A stretch of 64,000 nucleotides of DNA from Lichenicoccus roseus (GTDB lineage: Bacteria > Pseudomonadota > Alphaproteobacteria > Acetobacterales > Acetobacteraceae), in NCBI RefSeq assembly GCF_005844085.1, contig NZ_VCDI01000011.1, positions 1 through 64,000 of the forward strand. The letters run 5' to 3'. The position numbers and the translations under genes were made by a program. The notes beneath the pieces were generated by a model. That model was given only the letters and a program-made list of their open reading frames with translations. It was not told the origin of the DNA and searched no databases. The number at the start of each line of letters is the position of its first letter. The first letter of the stretch is position 1. Positions 27,077 to 36,572 of the stretch are shown here, in pieces.

Positions 27077-28063
27077 ATGTCCGATATTGCCACCAGGGTC
27101 GTCGTGGTCAGCACCGGCGGCACGATCGCCTCCCTCCCCGACAGCAACGCCGACGCCCTGCTCAGCACGGCATCGGGCGACGACCTGCTGGCAGCGCTCG
27201 GCACGCTGCGGCCGGAGGTGCCTGTCTCGACCGAGGCATTCTGCAACATCGGCAGCTTCGCGATGGACCTGCAGATCTCGTTCCGGCTTGCGCGCCGGAT
27301 CGACGCCATCCTCGCCGGGCCCGACGTGGCGGGTGTCGTGGTCACGCACGGTACCGACACGATGGAGGAGGCGGTCTTCCTCGCCGACCTCGTGCAGTCG
27401 GGCGACAAGCCCGTCATCTTCACCGGCGCTCAGCGCCACGCCGCCGAGCCGGACGCGGACGGCCCGCGCAACCTTGCAGATGCGATCCTGGTGGCGGCAT
27501 CGCCGGCGATGCGCGGCACCGGCGCCGTGATCGTCTTCGAGGGCGAGATCCACGCGGCCCGCGACGTCACCAAGGTGCATGCCTCGCGTGTCGGCACCTT
27601 CGCCTCCAGCGAACACGGCAAGCTGGGCGAGATCGATGCGGGACAGGTGATCCTGCAGCGCTGCACGGCCTTGCGCCGCAGCGTGCGCACCGAGGCGATC
27701 GAGGACCGCGTCGACCTGATCCGCCTCGCGATGGGCAGCGATGAACGCTTCATGCGCTGCGCCCTGGCAAGCGGCGCCCGCGGCATCGTGCTGGAAGCAT
27801 TCGGTCGCGGCAACGTGACGCCAGCCCTGCTGGCGCCGATCCGAGATGCGGTGCGGGATGGTGTCCCGGTGCTCATGACCAGCCGCTGCCCGCAGGGGCG
27901 TGTCACCCCGCTCTATGGCGGCAGCGGCGGCAAGGGGGTGGCTGCGGCCGGGGCAATATTTGCAGGCGACCTCAGCGGCATCAAGGCGCGCGTCCTGCTG
28001 GCCTTGCTGCTCGGCGCCGGCGAGACGAACATCGCGGATGCGGTGCGCGACATCGCGGGCTGA
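27077..28063 (+). CDS. L-asparaginase family amidohydrolase
   Basis: The asparaginase signatures are VVSTGGTIASLP, with the first catalytic Thr, and VVTHGTDTMEEA, with the second Thr-Asp pair; 328 residues from this ATG is the usual length. An ATG at 27038 adds 13 residues but overlaps a possible operator half-site. There is no clear signal peptide, so it is probably cytoplasmic. The family hydrolyses amides of Asn/Gln and related half-amides. Beside a predicted imidase-like enzyme it could cleave the ring-opened half-amide, which is inference from context. Confidence 0.85.
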   Translation: MSDIATRVVVVSTGGTIASLPDSNADALLSTASGDDLLAALGTLRPEVPVSTEAFCNIGSFAMDLQISFRLARRIDAILAGPDVAGVVVTHGTDTMEEAVFLADLVQSGDKPVIFTGAQRHAAEPDADGPRNLADAILVAASPAMRGTGAVIVFEGEIHAARDVTKVHASRVGTFASSEHGKLGEIDAGQVILQRCTALRRSVRTEAIEDRVDLIRLAMGSDERFMRCALASGARGIVLEAFGRGNVTPALLAPIRDAVRDGVPVLMTSRCPQGRVTPLYGGSGGKGVAAAGAIFAGDLSGIKARVLLALLLGAGETNIADAVRDIAG

Positions 28064-28087
28064 CAACCATTCGGGGAGAAGACAGGC

Positions 28088-28972
28088 ATGGCAAAGGAAA
28101 TCCTCTGCTCGTTCGGCGTCGACGTGGATGCGGTGGCAGGCTGGCTGGGCTCCTACGGCGGTGAGGATTCGCCCGACGACATTTCGCGCGGCCTGTTTGC
28201 AGGCGAAGTCGGCAGCCCGCGGTTGCTGAAACTCTTCGAGCGCCTCGGCATCAAGACCACCTGGTTCATTCCCGGCCACTCGATCGAGACCTTCCCGGAA
28301 CAGATGCAGGCGGTCGCCGCCGCAGGGCACGAGATCGGCATCCACGGCTACAGCCACGAGAACCCGATCGAGATGACGCCCGAGCAGGAAGAGGCCGTGC
28401 TCGACAAATGCATCGAGCTGGTGACGCAACTCTCCGGCAAGCGGCCCACCGGCTACGTGGCGCCCTGGTGGGAGTTCAGCCAGGTCAGCAACGAGCTGCT
28501 GCTCAAGAAGGGCATCAAGTACGACCACAGCCTGATGCATCGCGATTTCGAGCCGTACTACGTGCGCGTCGGCGATAGCTGGACCAAGATCGACTACGCC
28601 AGGCAACCGCACGAATGGATGCAGCCGCTGGTGCGCGGCCAGGAAACCGACCTGATCGAGATCCCGGCGAACTGGTACCTCGACGACCTGCCGCCGATGA
28701 TGTTCATCAAGAAGGCGCCGAACAGCCACGGCTTCGTCAACCCGCGCGACATCGAGCAGATCTGGCGCGACCAGTTCGACTGGGTATACCGCGAATACGA
28801 CTACGCCGTGTTCCCGATCACCATCCATCCGGATGTCTCGGGACGGCCGCAGGTGCTGCTGATGCTCGAGCGCCTGCATGCCTACATCAGTTCGCATGAA
28901 GGCGTGCGGTTCTGCACGATGGACGAGATCGCGGACGACTTCGCCCGCCGCCGGCCGCGAAACCGGACATAG
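28088..28972 (+). CDS. polysaccharide deacetylase-fold hydrolase (HpPgdA / PuuE / imidase-like)
   Basis: The 294-residue NodB-fold protein opens with [20 protein letters not shown], carrying the catalytic and metal Asp. It continues with [17 protein letters not shown] and the metal-His motif HGYSHENP, then [10 protein letters not shown] and [12 protein letters not shown]. From memory it resembles Helicobacter pylori HP0310 along its length. Relatives include allantoinase PuuE and, as I recall, bacterial cyclic imide hydrolases. The absence of a signal peptide and the amidase context favour a cytoplasmic cyclic-amide hydrolase over a cell-wall deacetylase. Confidence 0.85.
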   Translation: MAKEILCSFGVDVDAVAGWLGSYGGEDSPDDISRGLFAGEVGSPRLLKLFERLGIKTTWFIPGHSIETFPEQMQAVAAAGHEIGIHGYSHENPIEMTPEQEEAVLDKCIELVTQLSGKRPTGYVAPWWEFSQVSNELLLKKGIKYDHSLMHRDFEPYYVRVGDSWTKIDYARQPHEWMQPLVRGQETDLIEIPANWYLDDLPPMMFIKKAPNSHGFVNPRDIEQIWRDQFDWVYREYDYAVFPITIHPDVSGRPQVLLMLERLHAYISSHEGVRFCTMDEIADDFARRRPRNRT

Positions 28973-28974
28973 CC

Positions 28975-29295
28975 ATGTGTGGCCTCTGCGGCATCCTCGG
29001 CGGCGGCGGCCACTGGACCGACGGCGTCGGCACCGGCCAGGCCGCCGCGGTGCCCTGGCTGCGGCGACAGGCAAGACGCGAGCGTGTCGCCCTCGGCAAT
29101 GCGGTCCTGCACCCGATCGGGCTCACGCTGTCCGACTGGCAGGGCAGCGAGTTCTTGCTGCGGGCTCGCACGGGGGCCACGACCATGGTCGGCACGCTGA
29201 CCGACCTGTGGCCGAAGGCGGAGCGCCTGTCCGGGCGCATCATCGATCCGCTAGACCCGGACTTCCTGGACACGCTCGATGCCGCCGGGCGGTGA
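28975..29295 (+). CDS. small MCGLCGI protein (106 aa)
   Basis: The start MCGLCGILGGGG resembles the N-terminus of class-II glutamine amidotransferases, where Cys2 is the nucleophile, but the protein is far too short for that domain. The C-terminal half has VGTLTDLWPKAERLSGR and DPLDPDFLDTLD. The gene begins two bases after the deacetylase-fold gene and overlaps the CobW gene by 17 bases, so all three are coupled. The CxxC could bind metal delivered by CobW. Function unknown. Confidence 0.75.
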   Translation: MCGLCGILGGGGHWTDGVGTGQAAAVPWLRRQARRERVALGNAVLHPIGLTLSDWQGSEFLLRARTGATTMVGTLTDLWPKAERLSGRIIDPLDPDFLDTLDAAGR

Positions 29296-30298
29296 CGCCA
29301 GAATCCCGGTCATCGTCCTCACCGGCTTCCTTGGAAGCGGCAAGACCACGATCCTCCGTCACGTCCTGCGCCACCCGGCGTTTTCCGATGCGGCCGTGCT
29401 CATCAACGAGTTCGGCGAGGTCGGGCTCGATCACGTCCTGGTCGGCGCGCTCGACCGGGAGCCGGTGCTGCTGGCCAGCGGCTGCATCTGCTGCACCATA
29501 CGCGGCGATCTCAGCCGGGCGGTGCGCGACCTGCACGACCGCCGCCAGCGCGGCGAGATCCCGCGCTTCCGCCGACTGATCATCGAGACCACCGGACTCG
29601 CCGACCCGGCGCCGATCCTGTCGACCATCGCCGCCGACCCGGTGATCCGCCATCATTTCGTGGTCGGCGTCATCGTGGCGACGGTGGACGCCGTGCATGC
29701 CGAAGCCGGTTTCAAGCGCTATCCGCAGATGCTGCGCCAGGTCGCCGCCGCCGACCGGCTCATCGTCACCAAGTCCGACCTCGCATTGGAGGGGACCACA
29801 CCGCGGCTGCTGCGCCGGCTCTCCGCACTCAACCCGCAGGCCGACATCGCCCAGGCTTCGCACGGCGCGATCGATCCGGCTCTGCTGCAGCCCGACGACA
29901 CGACGACACCCCGTCGATGGATCGCGCAATCCGCCGAGGACGATCCCTCCGCAAGCCACGGCGCGATCCGCTCCTTCTGCCTGTCCAGCGCCGATCCGGT
30001 TCCATGGAGCGCCTTCGGCCTCTGGTTCAGCCTGCTGGTGCACCGGCACGGCGGCCGTCTGTTGCGCGTCAAGGGACTGCTCGACGTCGCCGGCAGCACT
30101 TCCCCGGTCGCGATCCACGCCGTCCAGCACGTGATCCACCCGCCCGAGCACCTGCCGGACTGGCCCTCGGACGACCGCCAGTCCCGCATCGTCTTCATAG
30201 TCGAGGATCTGGACCCGGATCTGGTCCGGCGCTCGTTCACGAGCTTCATGCGGCTTTCGACGCCGGCGTCGCAGGTTCAGGCCACAGGGGCATTCTGA
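29279..30298 (+). CDS. CobW/COG0523 family GTPase (metal chaperone)
   Basis: The 339-residue G3E GTPase has Walker A TGFLGSGKTT (residues 15-24), INEFGEVGLDH and the metal-binding GCICC motif near residue 68. Further motifs are IETTGLADPAP and IVTKSDLA (guanine specificity), and a C-terminal CobW domain. Members insert Zn, Co or Ni into client enzymes. The likely client is the deacetylase-fold hydrolase or hydantoinase of the same island. The start overlaps the small MCGLCGI gene. Confidence 0.87.
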   Translation: MPPGGDARIPVIVLTGFLGSGKTTILRHVLRHPAFSDAAVLINEFGEVGLDHVLVGALDREPVLLASGCICCTIRGDLSRAVRDLHDRRQRGEIPRFRRLIIETTGLADPAPILSTIAADPVIRHHFVVGVIVATVDAVHAEAGFKRYPQMLRQVAAADRLIVTKSDLALEGTTPRLLRRLSALNPQADIAQASHGAIDPALLQPDDTTTPRRWIAQSAEDDPSASHGAIRSFCLSSADPVPWSAFGLWFSLLVHRHGGRLLRVKGLLDVAGSTSPVAIHAVQHVIHPPEHLPDWPSDDRQSRIVFIVEDLDPDLVRRSFTSFMRLSTPASQVQATGAF

Positions 30299-30519
30299 CG
30301 TGTCGGTCCCAGCGGTCATCATGATCGACGCGCTCCAGCACAACGTCCTGAGCCGTCTCAGCGGGCCTGCGGGCCCGCGGGCAGACCCTCGCAATGCCCA
30401 TTTAGAGGGTTCTGTCAGCTCTAGCGCCAGGATTTCGATTAGTCTTCATGAGGACTTGGAAGATTACGCGTTCTGCATGATCCCGAGCGCAACTTGGGCG
30501 CCTCTTGCGAACCGGAACC

Positions 30520-31837
30520 GGAAGCGGCGGCGGGAGGCGGGGACGGGCTGGTTGTGACGAGGGCGGGAACGAAGGAGATCTCGGAGTTCGCCGTGCTCCC
30601 TGGAGAAGCGGTGGGCGGCATCGTGACGACCCCGACCAAGCGCAGGTCGAGCAGCGCATCTTCAGCCTGTTCGTCGCCGGCTCCAGCCCTGTTGCCAGCG
30701 CCAAGACTTTGAACCGCGAGGGCATCCCGGACCCAGGCGGCAAGGCGTGGCAGGACACTAGATCCGTGGCCATGCCGGTCGCGGTACTGGGGTCCTGCGC
30801 AACGAGCTCTATATCGGCCGGCTGGTCTGGAATCGCATGCGCTTCATCCGCGACCCGGTGAGCGGCAGGCGGGTGTCGCGCATGACCCCCCCAGGCGATT
30901 GGATCACGCGCGACGTGCCCGACCTGCGCATCATTGATCAGGGAGACCCGGCAGCAGGTGCAGGGCCGCCTGGGCGCCATCCGCGACGCCTCGGGCGCCA
31001 ACGACCCGCACCGCCCCGACTTCTGCACCAAGCCCCGCCCGCAGCACATTCAGACCGGCAAGCTGTTCTGCGGGAGCTGCGGCGGGGTGTTCGGCAACAG
31101 CGGCCGGGACTACCTGGCCTCCAACGCCGCCAAAATGCAGGCGGTGTGTGACAACCACCGCACCATCCGCCGGCAGGTGCTCAAGGACATCGTGCTGGAT
31201 GCGCTGCGCGCCCGGCTGATGGAGCCGAGCTTGGTGGCGCTGTTCATTAGCGAGTTCACTGTCGAGTGGAACCGGTTGCAAGCCGATGCTGGCCGGCCGC
31301 GCGCAGCAAAAGCGCGAGCTGGCCCAGATCGAGCGCAAGTTATCTGGCCTGATCGACGCTATCGCGGATGGGCTACGAGGGGGTGGCATCAAGGCACAGC
31401 TCGATCAGCTCGAGGCCTGTAAGACCGACTTGACTGCCTTACTAGCCGCGCCAGCACAGTCAGCCCCTCGCCTGCGTCCCAATCTAGCCAACCTGTATCG
31501 GGACCGGGTCGCGGCCCTGCACGAGGCGCTGAGGCACGGGACGGACGGTCAGGCTGCGCTAGAGGTGGTACGTGGTCTGATCGAGCGCATCACGCTGACG
31601 CCGGCTGTGGACGGTGATGGCCTGGAGGTCGACATCACCGGTGAGATCGCGGCAATGCTCGCTCTATGCATGGCGGGTGATGGGTGTCCGAACGCAAAAG
31701 AGCCGGCCCAAGTGGCCGGCGTTCCATCTCTGTTCAATCGTTCGGCGAAAGTGGTTGCGGGGACAAGATTTGAACCTGAACTCTTTTGCAGAGCATTCTC
31801 GTGCCTCTCGAATTTTACGGACCCCAACACTTTCTGA
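30520..31837 (+). pseudogene. large serine recombinase relic
   Basis: Pieces in shifting frames follow the order of large serine recombinases. DPDQAQVEQRIFSLFVAGSS then AKTLNREGIPDPGGKAWQDT comes first. LRNELYIGRLVWNRMRFIRD then PVSGRRVSR is the recombinase domain. Next come the zinc-ribbon part KLFCGSCGGVFG and the coiled-coil/C-terminal part QKRELAQIERKLSGLIDAIA to VRGLIERITLTPAVDG. The N-terminal catalytic Ser domain is missing and at least three frameshifts are present. The last intact frame (31286-31837) reads into a tRNA-like fragment. It is probably the integrase of a dead integrative element. Confidence 0.75.
31752..31795 (-). tRNA. tRNA 3'-end fragment (probable attachment-site scar)
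   Basis: On the minus strand the sequence ends GTTCAAATCTTGTC then CCCGCAACCA: a T-loop TTCAAAT, a short T-stem partner and a 3' acceptor strand with encoded CCA. The anticodon and D arms are not recognisable upstream, so only the 3' part is present. Serine and tyrosine recombinase elements often carry such ends. It lies at the 3' end of the recombinase relic. It is not a functional tRNA. Confidence 0.4.
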
Positions 31838-31897
31838 CGGACTGGGTGGCGCCACCTATTGGATGCATCCGACCACCTGTGGACTCCGGCGGGTAAC

Positions 31898-32819
31898 CTA
31901 TCTGACGAGCGAAATTACCGTCCTTTTAGCTACAGGAGGAGCTGACGGATTGAGTGTCACTCCCAGCGCAGTCACTTGAAGCTTAGCAGCTGGATAAACT
32001 GCCGCCGCGAGAGCCAACTGATCGCCGAAGGTTTCTCGGAAATGGTCGAGACGCCTAATGCCGCCTCCAAACTGGGCATGCAAAGCTCGCCATGTAACGG
32101 GAGTAGGAGCCTTAAGTATATGTAAGCGATAGGCCAACCAGCAATAGATATCTAATGCCATCGAATGCCTGTTAATTGCTCTGATAGCTGCTTCTTCTAT
32201 CGGTACAGGATGGCGCTTTAATTGTTCGAAGAAAACTTCTGATAGCTTTGTCCGCTCTAGGAAGTGTCCCCCGCCAGAGTCCTCATCTGTAAATAGAGCT
32301 TGATCTACAATGAGTTGCTGGACGAGGGCACTTCTCCCAGCTTGCTGCACCTCAAAGCTTAGGCGGCATCGTGTAAGACGCTCTGCCTGCTCACGGACGT
32401 CGGCTGCCGACTTACCCCCAACCGAAATGTTGAGCTTCTTGAGCCAGCTACGAAGAGACTTTCCGAGCTCGATTTCTCGGGATTGTGTCCTCAAGGCCTC
32501 TGTCTGCAGATATAGCAGGATCAGTCGTGCTCGTGACCCGTAAGGAACGCCGACCCATTTGAGGCTTCCGTCGGCGAGTGTCTTTCTCCCGGGCTCGACA
32601 AGCAAACTGGCACGATCGTGTCGCACCTGCCATGGCTGATCGTCTGGCAGCCTTTTATGTGGAAGCGCCGCTTGAGCCCATCCGGAATAAATGTAGGCAG
32701 TGGAGGCATCTTCATCACTCAGGTATCCACTGGCGGCGTCAATCACCCGCCGATCAATGTCGAGCTGGAGTACATGCTGCCGGCCACGTGCTTCTAGCAG
32801 ATCATGGATCTCCGCCACT
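31898..32819 (-). CDS. repA: plasmid replication initiator (RepA-like)
   Basis: The frame opens at 33031, but that part overlaps iteron-like repeats and reads poorly. A GTG near 32819 (VAEIHDLLEARG) fits an initiator of about 305 residues. Features of the RepA_C-type family are YGSRARLILLYLQTEALRTQ, IELGKSLRSWLKKLNISVGG, and AIRAINRHSMALDIYCWLAY, a winged-helix-like block. It would bind the upstream iterons and start replication; opposed iterons at 32891 and 32950 near its promoter suggest autorepression. I am confident of the function, less of the start. Confidence 0.75.
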
Positions 32820-32890
32820 GAACCAACCCCCGAGCCACAGCTTCTTAAGCATCTGGATCTGAATATGGAATGTTTTGAAGAAGTTGTCGC

Positions 32891-33352
32891 TGTGGACTTT
32901 GGCGGGTCTGAGCTACTAGTGAAGGCTAATAGGTTTACTAATAGTTTGTCCCGCCAAAGTCCACGGGATAGACAGCGCAACGCCCTGAACTTAAAGAATT
33001 CTAAATTCTTCTGAACCGTCAGAGTCCACACCTAGCTCCGCCCTAGTCCACGCAGTCATGTGGACAACTCCGACTGCCTTCACGTCCGACTCCGAAGGCT
33101 CCGCCAAAGTCCACACCGTCACGACTCGTCAAGCATGGAGAGGTTCATGCTTGAAAGGCCATCAAGTCGCCCCACTCTGCCTCGACTATAGGCACGAATT
33201 CCTAAGTAAGGTAACGCTGAGATTTGGGGTAGTGAGTGGGCACAAGCGGAAAGCAGCTAAACAACCTCAGCCCCGCCGGAGTCCACACCTTTAAACTACG
33301 AGGCTAATACAGGTTCGATCAAACGTGTGTGGACCCGCCGGAGTCCACACCA
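32891..33352. repeat. iteron cluster, probable plasmid origin
   Basis: A repeat with core CCGCC(A/G)(A/G)AGTCCACA recurs. An inverted copy is at 32891-32906 and direct copies are at 32950-32964, 33016-33031 (diverged), 33038-33052 (diverged), 33100-33116, 33272-33289 and 33334-33352. The last copy is itself palindromic (GTGTGGAC ... GTCCACAC). The cluster lies directly upstream of repA with AT-richer stretches between repeats. Irregular spacing is unusual for classical iterons. No DnaA box was assigned with certainty. Confidence 0.65.
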
Positions 33353-33359
33353 CCCAACC

Positions 33360-33734
33360 CGCTGCCTCCACGACCACGCGGCGTAACATTGGTGCGAGCT
33401 TAAAGCAGGGATAACAGAGGGCTTCGGTTTCGACACATCACCATAGGCTCAGGCTTGACCAACGTTCGTCCGTTCTTGGCGGTGGTGGCGCTGCTCCGCA
33501 CGTGCCGTCGTTCACAAGCAGGATCCTGATCTGTATGATGCTGCTCGCGGTGGGTTACAAAGGCAGCTCGAGCCCGTTGAGGCTCGTGTGCAGGTGTGTG
33601 CAGTCGCAGTCTATCTTTCATGCCTCGACGATTCAACCTGCGGTAGCCAGGCCTTTAAACTAGTGCTCGTTTCAATCGAGCCATGCGTCGATCGTCCCTG
33701 AGCCGACCGTAGCCGTCGTCCTAGTCTATTTCGA
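33360..33734. other. no supported gene upstream of the origin
   Basis: A minus-strand frame at 33400-33636 begins MNRRGMKDRLRLHTPAH but has the skewed composition of chance ORFs. The stretch may belong to the origin or to the end of the IS66 remnant. I see no strong repeat. Confidence 0.4.
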
Positions 33735-34837
33735 TGGCGACGTCTCACAACCAGTCCTCGTCCTCACCGGGCATCTCGGCGACGCGACCGATCGTATAGA
33801 CCTGGTGGACCTTGTTGACCGGCGCCATTCAAGCTGCGACGGCGGCAGCGGATGTCGCGGGTTTCCAGTTCCAGGGCAACAAGTCGTCAAGACAATGGAC
33901 CGGATGGCTGGTGATCCAGCCCAGGATGTCCGCCAGCCACGCCTGAGGATCAATGCCGCTCATCTTTCCCGTGAGGACAAGGCTGTACATGGCAGCATCT
34001 CGCTGACCGCCCCGGTCGGGTCCATAGAACATCCATGACTTCCGGCTGAGAGCCATGCCAGGTATGGCGCATTCGGCGGCGGCATTGTTTAATAGACAGA
34101 CACGCCCATCGCTCGGGAACAGGGTGAAGGCGGCCAGACGCTTCAGGATGTAGTCGATGTCCTTTGCAAGGTCGTGAGCTAAGGAGAGTGGGGCGTTGCT
34201 TGCGCAGATAAAGTTGGAGCTCAGCGACGAGCGACCTGTTCAGGTCCTGCCGAACTGTGCGCCGCCCCTCGGCACTCTTTCCGTTGATACCTTTCTCGAT
34301 ATTGACTAGCGCGTCGATGCGACGTACGACCTCGATCGCGATGGGCGAGCGGATGATTGTCTTTTTGGTCGTAACCGTCGTCGGGCGTTCTCCTCAAGAT
34401 TAGTTGGCGTGAATACTCCTCATACCAGTAACCCACCGTCCTGGAATACGAATGGGATCAAGACTGCTCCCGGAAAGGTCAAGCGGTTGAGGGATCGATC
34501 ACCACGCGCTGGCGAAGTAGGTGTTCGATGAAGCTATAGCGGTCGGGGCGCTTGCGCTTGACCAGTGCCACCATAGGTGGCCTTGACGACGGCGATCTCG
34601 GCTGCCTGTTTATCCTCGCGGGCGCTCGCCGTCAGCTCTTCCAGCTGCAGCGTTTACTGGTCGATGAGCTGGAAGGACTGCTTATAGCGGGGGCCGTAGA
34701 GCTGGCGCGCAGCCTGACAATCCGCAGCTTCTGGTGCGCGATCATGGCGAGGCCCGCCGACGCCTTGGCCCAGGCAACGGCGAGTTCCGCGCCTCCGGCG
34801 TCACGTGCGGCAGCCAGGTCGTGTTGCCTGGCGCGCT
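33735..34837 (-). pseudogene. IS66-family transposase (TnpC) remnant
   Basis: C-terminal pieces are clear: AIEVVRRIDALVNIEKGING, DGRVCLLNNAAAECAIPGMA, then SRKSWMFYGPDRGGQRDAAM and DPQAWLADILGWITSHPVHC ending LLPWNWK. They are followed by the small downstream product NKVHQVYTIGRVAEMPGEDE. The N-terminal side (34490-34790) reads IAHQKLRIVRLR and PDRYSFIEHLLRQRVVIDPS. The central DDE domain between about 34420 and 34490 is deleted, with stops and frameshifts elsewhere. The 5' end is interrupted by the IS5-type element at 34838. Confidence 0.75.
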
Positions 34838-35675
34838 AGGGTCTGGACTCATAACCAGAAGCTGATGGCGGCGGCGAGATAGACGCTGCTGGCGAAGTTG
34901 GTAGCGAGTTTGTCGTATCGGGTAGCAATCCTGCGGTAGTCCTTAAGCCGGCAGAACATGCGCTCGATGACGTTGCGGCGGCGATAGAGCACGCGGCTGA
35001 AGCAGCTTTTCCAGATCCGGGTGCGCCTGGGCGGGATGTTCGGGATGGCACCCTGCTATTCGATCTGCTGACGGATGGCGTTGGTATCGTAGGCGCAATC
35101 CGCCATGACCAGGGCGTTGCGCGGCAGTCCCTGCAGCATGCCTTCGGCCGCCCGGCAGTCAGCGACATGGCCTGCGGTAAGGCAGAAGGCGACCAGGCGC
35201 CCGAGGCCGTCGGTCAGGGCATGGATCTTGGTGGTGCGGCCGCCGCGGCTGATGCCGATAGCCCGGGTCTGGCGCCCCCTTTTCCTCCAGCGGCGCAGCG
35301 GTGCGCCTTGATGTGCGTGCTGTCGAGGAGAAGCTCGGCAGGAGGGCCGCCTGCTGCCACGAACGTCTCGAACAGGCGCTGCCATACCCCGGCGGCACCC
35401 AGCGGACGAACCGGTTGTAGAGGGTCTTGCGCGGCCCGTAGACCGAGGGTGCATCGACCCATCGCCCGCCTGACTTCAGCACGTGCACGATGCCGCTGAT
35501 CACCCTGCGGTCATCTACACGCGGGACGTCGCGCGACTTGCGCAGCAGCAGCGGCGCCAGACGCTTCCATTGCCGCTCGCTCAGCCAGAACTCCGTCACC
35601 ATCCGCGCCTCCCCCTCACGAGGAGCGATTCACAGGCCGCGGCTGTTGAGAATCCCGCTATTGGGTCGAGACCCT
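34838..35675 (-). mobile_element. IS5-type (IS427-like) element, copy B, full length
   Basis: This is the only copy with both ends: AGGGTCTGGACTC at 34838-34850 and its inverted counterpart GGGTCGAGACCCT at 35663-35675. It is about 838 bases, normal for the IS427 group, which includes IS1031 of acetic acid bacteria. It interrupts the IS66 remnant near the start of that transposase. Target duplication cannot be read with certainty. Confidence 0.75.
34849..35602 (-). pseudogene. IS5-type transposase, frameshift and nonsense
   Basis: The 5' frame starts MVTEFWLSERQWKRLAPLLL. The DDE core continues in another frame as LLLDSTHIKAHRCAAGGKGG, LPRNALVMADCAYDTNAIRQ and NVIERMFCRLKDYRRIATRY, supplying D, D and E. 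Programmed -1 frameshifting is normal in this group, but an in-frame TAG follows IRQQIE where copy C has a Gln, so this copy should be dead unless suppressed. Confidence 0.75.
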
Positions 35676-35763
35676 CGCCCGAACTGAGGACGGGGGGGGC
35701 AGGTAACAGCAGCGAGCGGGATGAACAGGAACGCCAAGAACCGCAATTTTGAACACCGCTCTG

Positions 35764-35798
35764 AGAGCCGGCGCAGACGTCGTCTGCAAGGCCGGCTC
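35764..35798 (-). terminator. hairpin behind the partition operon
   Basis: Arms AGCCGGC and GCCGGCT enclose a second palindrome GCAGACGTCGTCTGC. It lies about 65 bases past the stop of the parA-partner gene, so it could end that operon. On the minus strand no long T run follows, so the termination role is uncertain. Confidence 0.35.
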
Positions 35799-35861
35799 AG
35801 TCTTTGCACAAAGGGAACCATATTCCTGTCAAACACGGACAGAATAGTTAACCTATTACAG

Positions 35862-36572
35862 CTAATCAGAGTGGCTTGGATCTAGCAGCCTCTCCAACTC
35901 GGCCACCCTTCGGCGCAGGGTATCCAGTTCGGAGAGAAGTTGTTGCTCGCGCTTGTTCAAGCGCCGTCGTTCGTCCTGCAACTGCGACTTATCCAGTCGT
36001 CCGGTCGAGAAGACGGACCCTTTCGTCTCGCTCCTCAAAAGGCTGATCTCTCGTCTGGTGACGTCTGACCTGAGGAGCCCCCTGTCCCGAGCGATGGTCA
36101 ATTGATCATCATCAAGTAGCGTGATTTGGTACGCCGTACCGTAGCTTCCAGGGCAGGCCTCATACGGAATTCGACCACTGTCCACGGCGCGCGCGATCTG
36201 TCTAAACTGTGTTGCGGTGGCATCAGAGAATGGAAACAGACGGTCGTTACTGGACCGAAGCCTTTGAAACTCGCTCTTGGACAACGTTGATTCTAATGAG
36301 AGTAGTGCGCGTCCAATATTCAAGAAGGCATCTCTCGCATCAGACCAATTACGCTGGATCTCCGCACGAACATCCAAGATTCGCTTAATCTTTACCTGGT
36401 CTTCTATGACTTCTGTACCAGCAAAGATCTCTCGAAGGGCCTCCAGAACAGCAGGGTCAACAACTATCTGCTGAGCAAGATCGTTCGATCTTACATCGAT
36501 GAGCCCCATGTCTTCATCAGAGGCCAAGAACTGCTTCAGCGATTTCTTAGGTCGGGTTTGTTTAACAGTCAT
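35862..36572 (-). CDS. ParA partner, putative plasmid partition protein (ParB analogue)
   Basis: The ATG at 36572 overlaps the parA stop (ATGA), the standard parAB coupling. The 236-residue product has no ParB/Srx motif. Residues 55-190 look helical, with an HTH-like part (YQITLLDDDQLTIARDRGLL, then RSDVTRREISLLR). The last 45 residues form a coiled coil (DERRRLNKREQQLLSELDTL, then RRRVAELERLL). It probably binds a centromere-like site upstream of parA. Assignment rests on gene position, not on family recognition. Confidence 0.65.
   Translation of the reverse strand: MTVKQTRPKKSLKQFLASDEDMGLIDVRSNDLAQQIVVDPAVLEALREIFAGTEVIEDQVKIKRILDVRAEIQRNWSDARDAFLNIGRALLSLESTLSKSEFQRLRSSNDRLFPFSDATATQFRQIARAVDSGRIPYEACPGSYGTAYQITLLDDDQLTIARDRGLLRSDVTRREISLLRSETKGSVFSTGRLDKSQLQDERRRLNKREQQLLSELDTLRRRVAELERLLDPSHSD

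Noticed and set aside
30361-30382. GC-rich inverted repeat after the CobW gene as a terminator
   Set aside because: Arms pair, but no T run follows on the plus strand and the stretch is simple GGGC repeats.
30640-30712. FVAGSSP peptide in the recombinase relic as the translation of a tRNA end
   Set aside because: The surrounding residues (QRIFSLF before, AKTLNREGIPDPGG after) fit the recombinase itself, so no tRNA is needed here.
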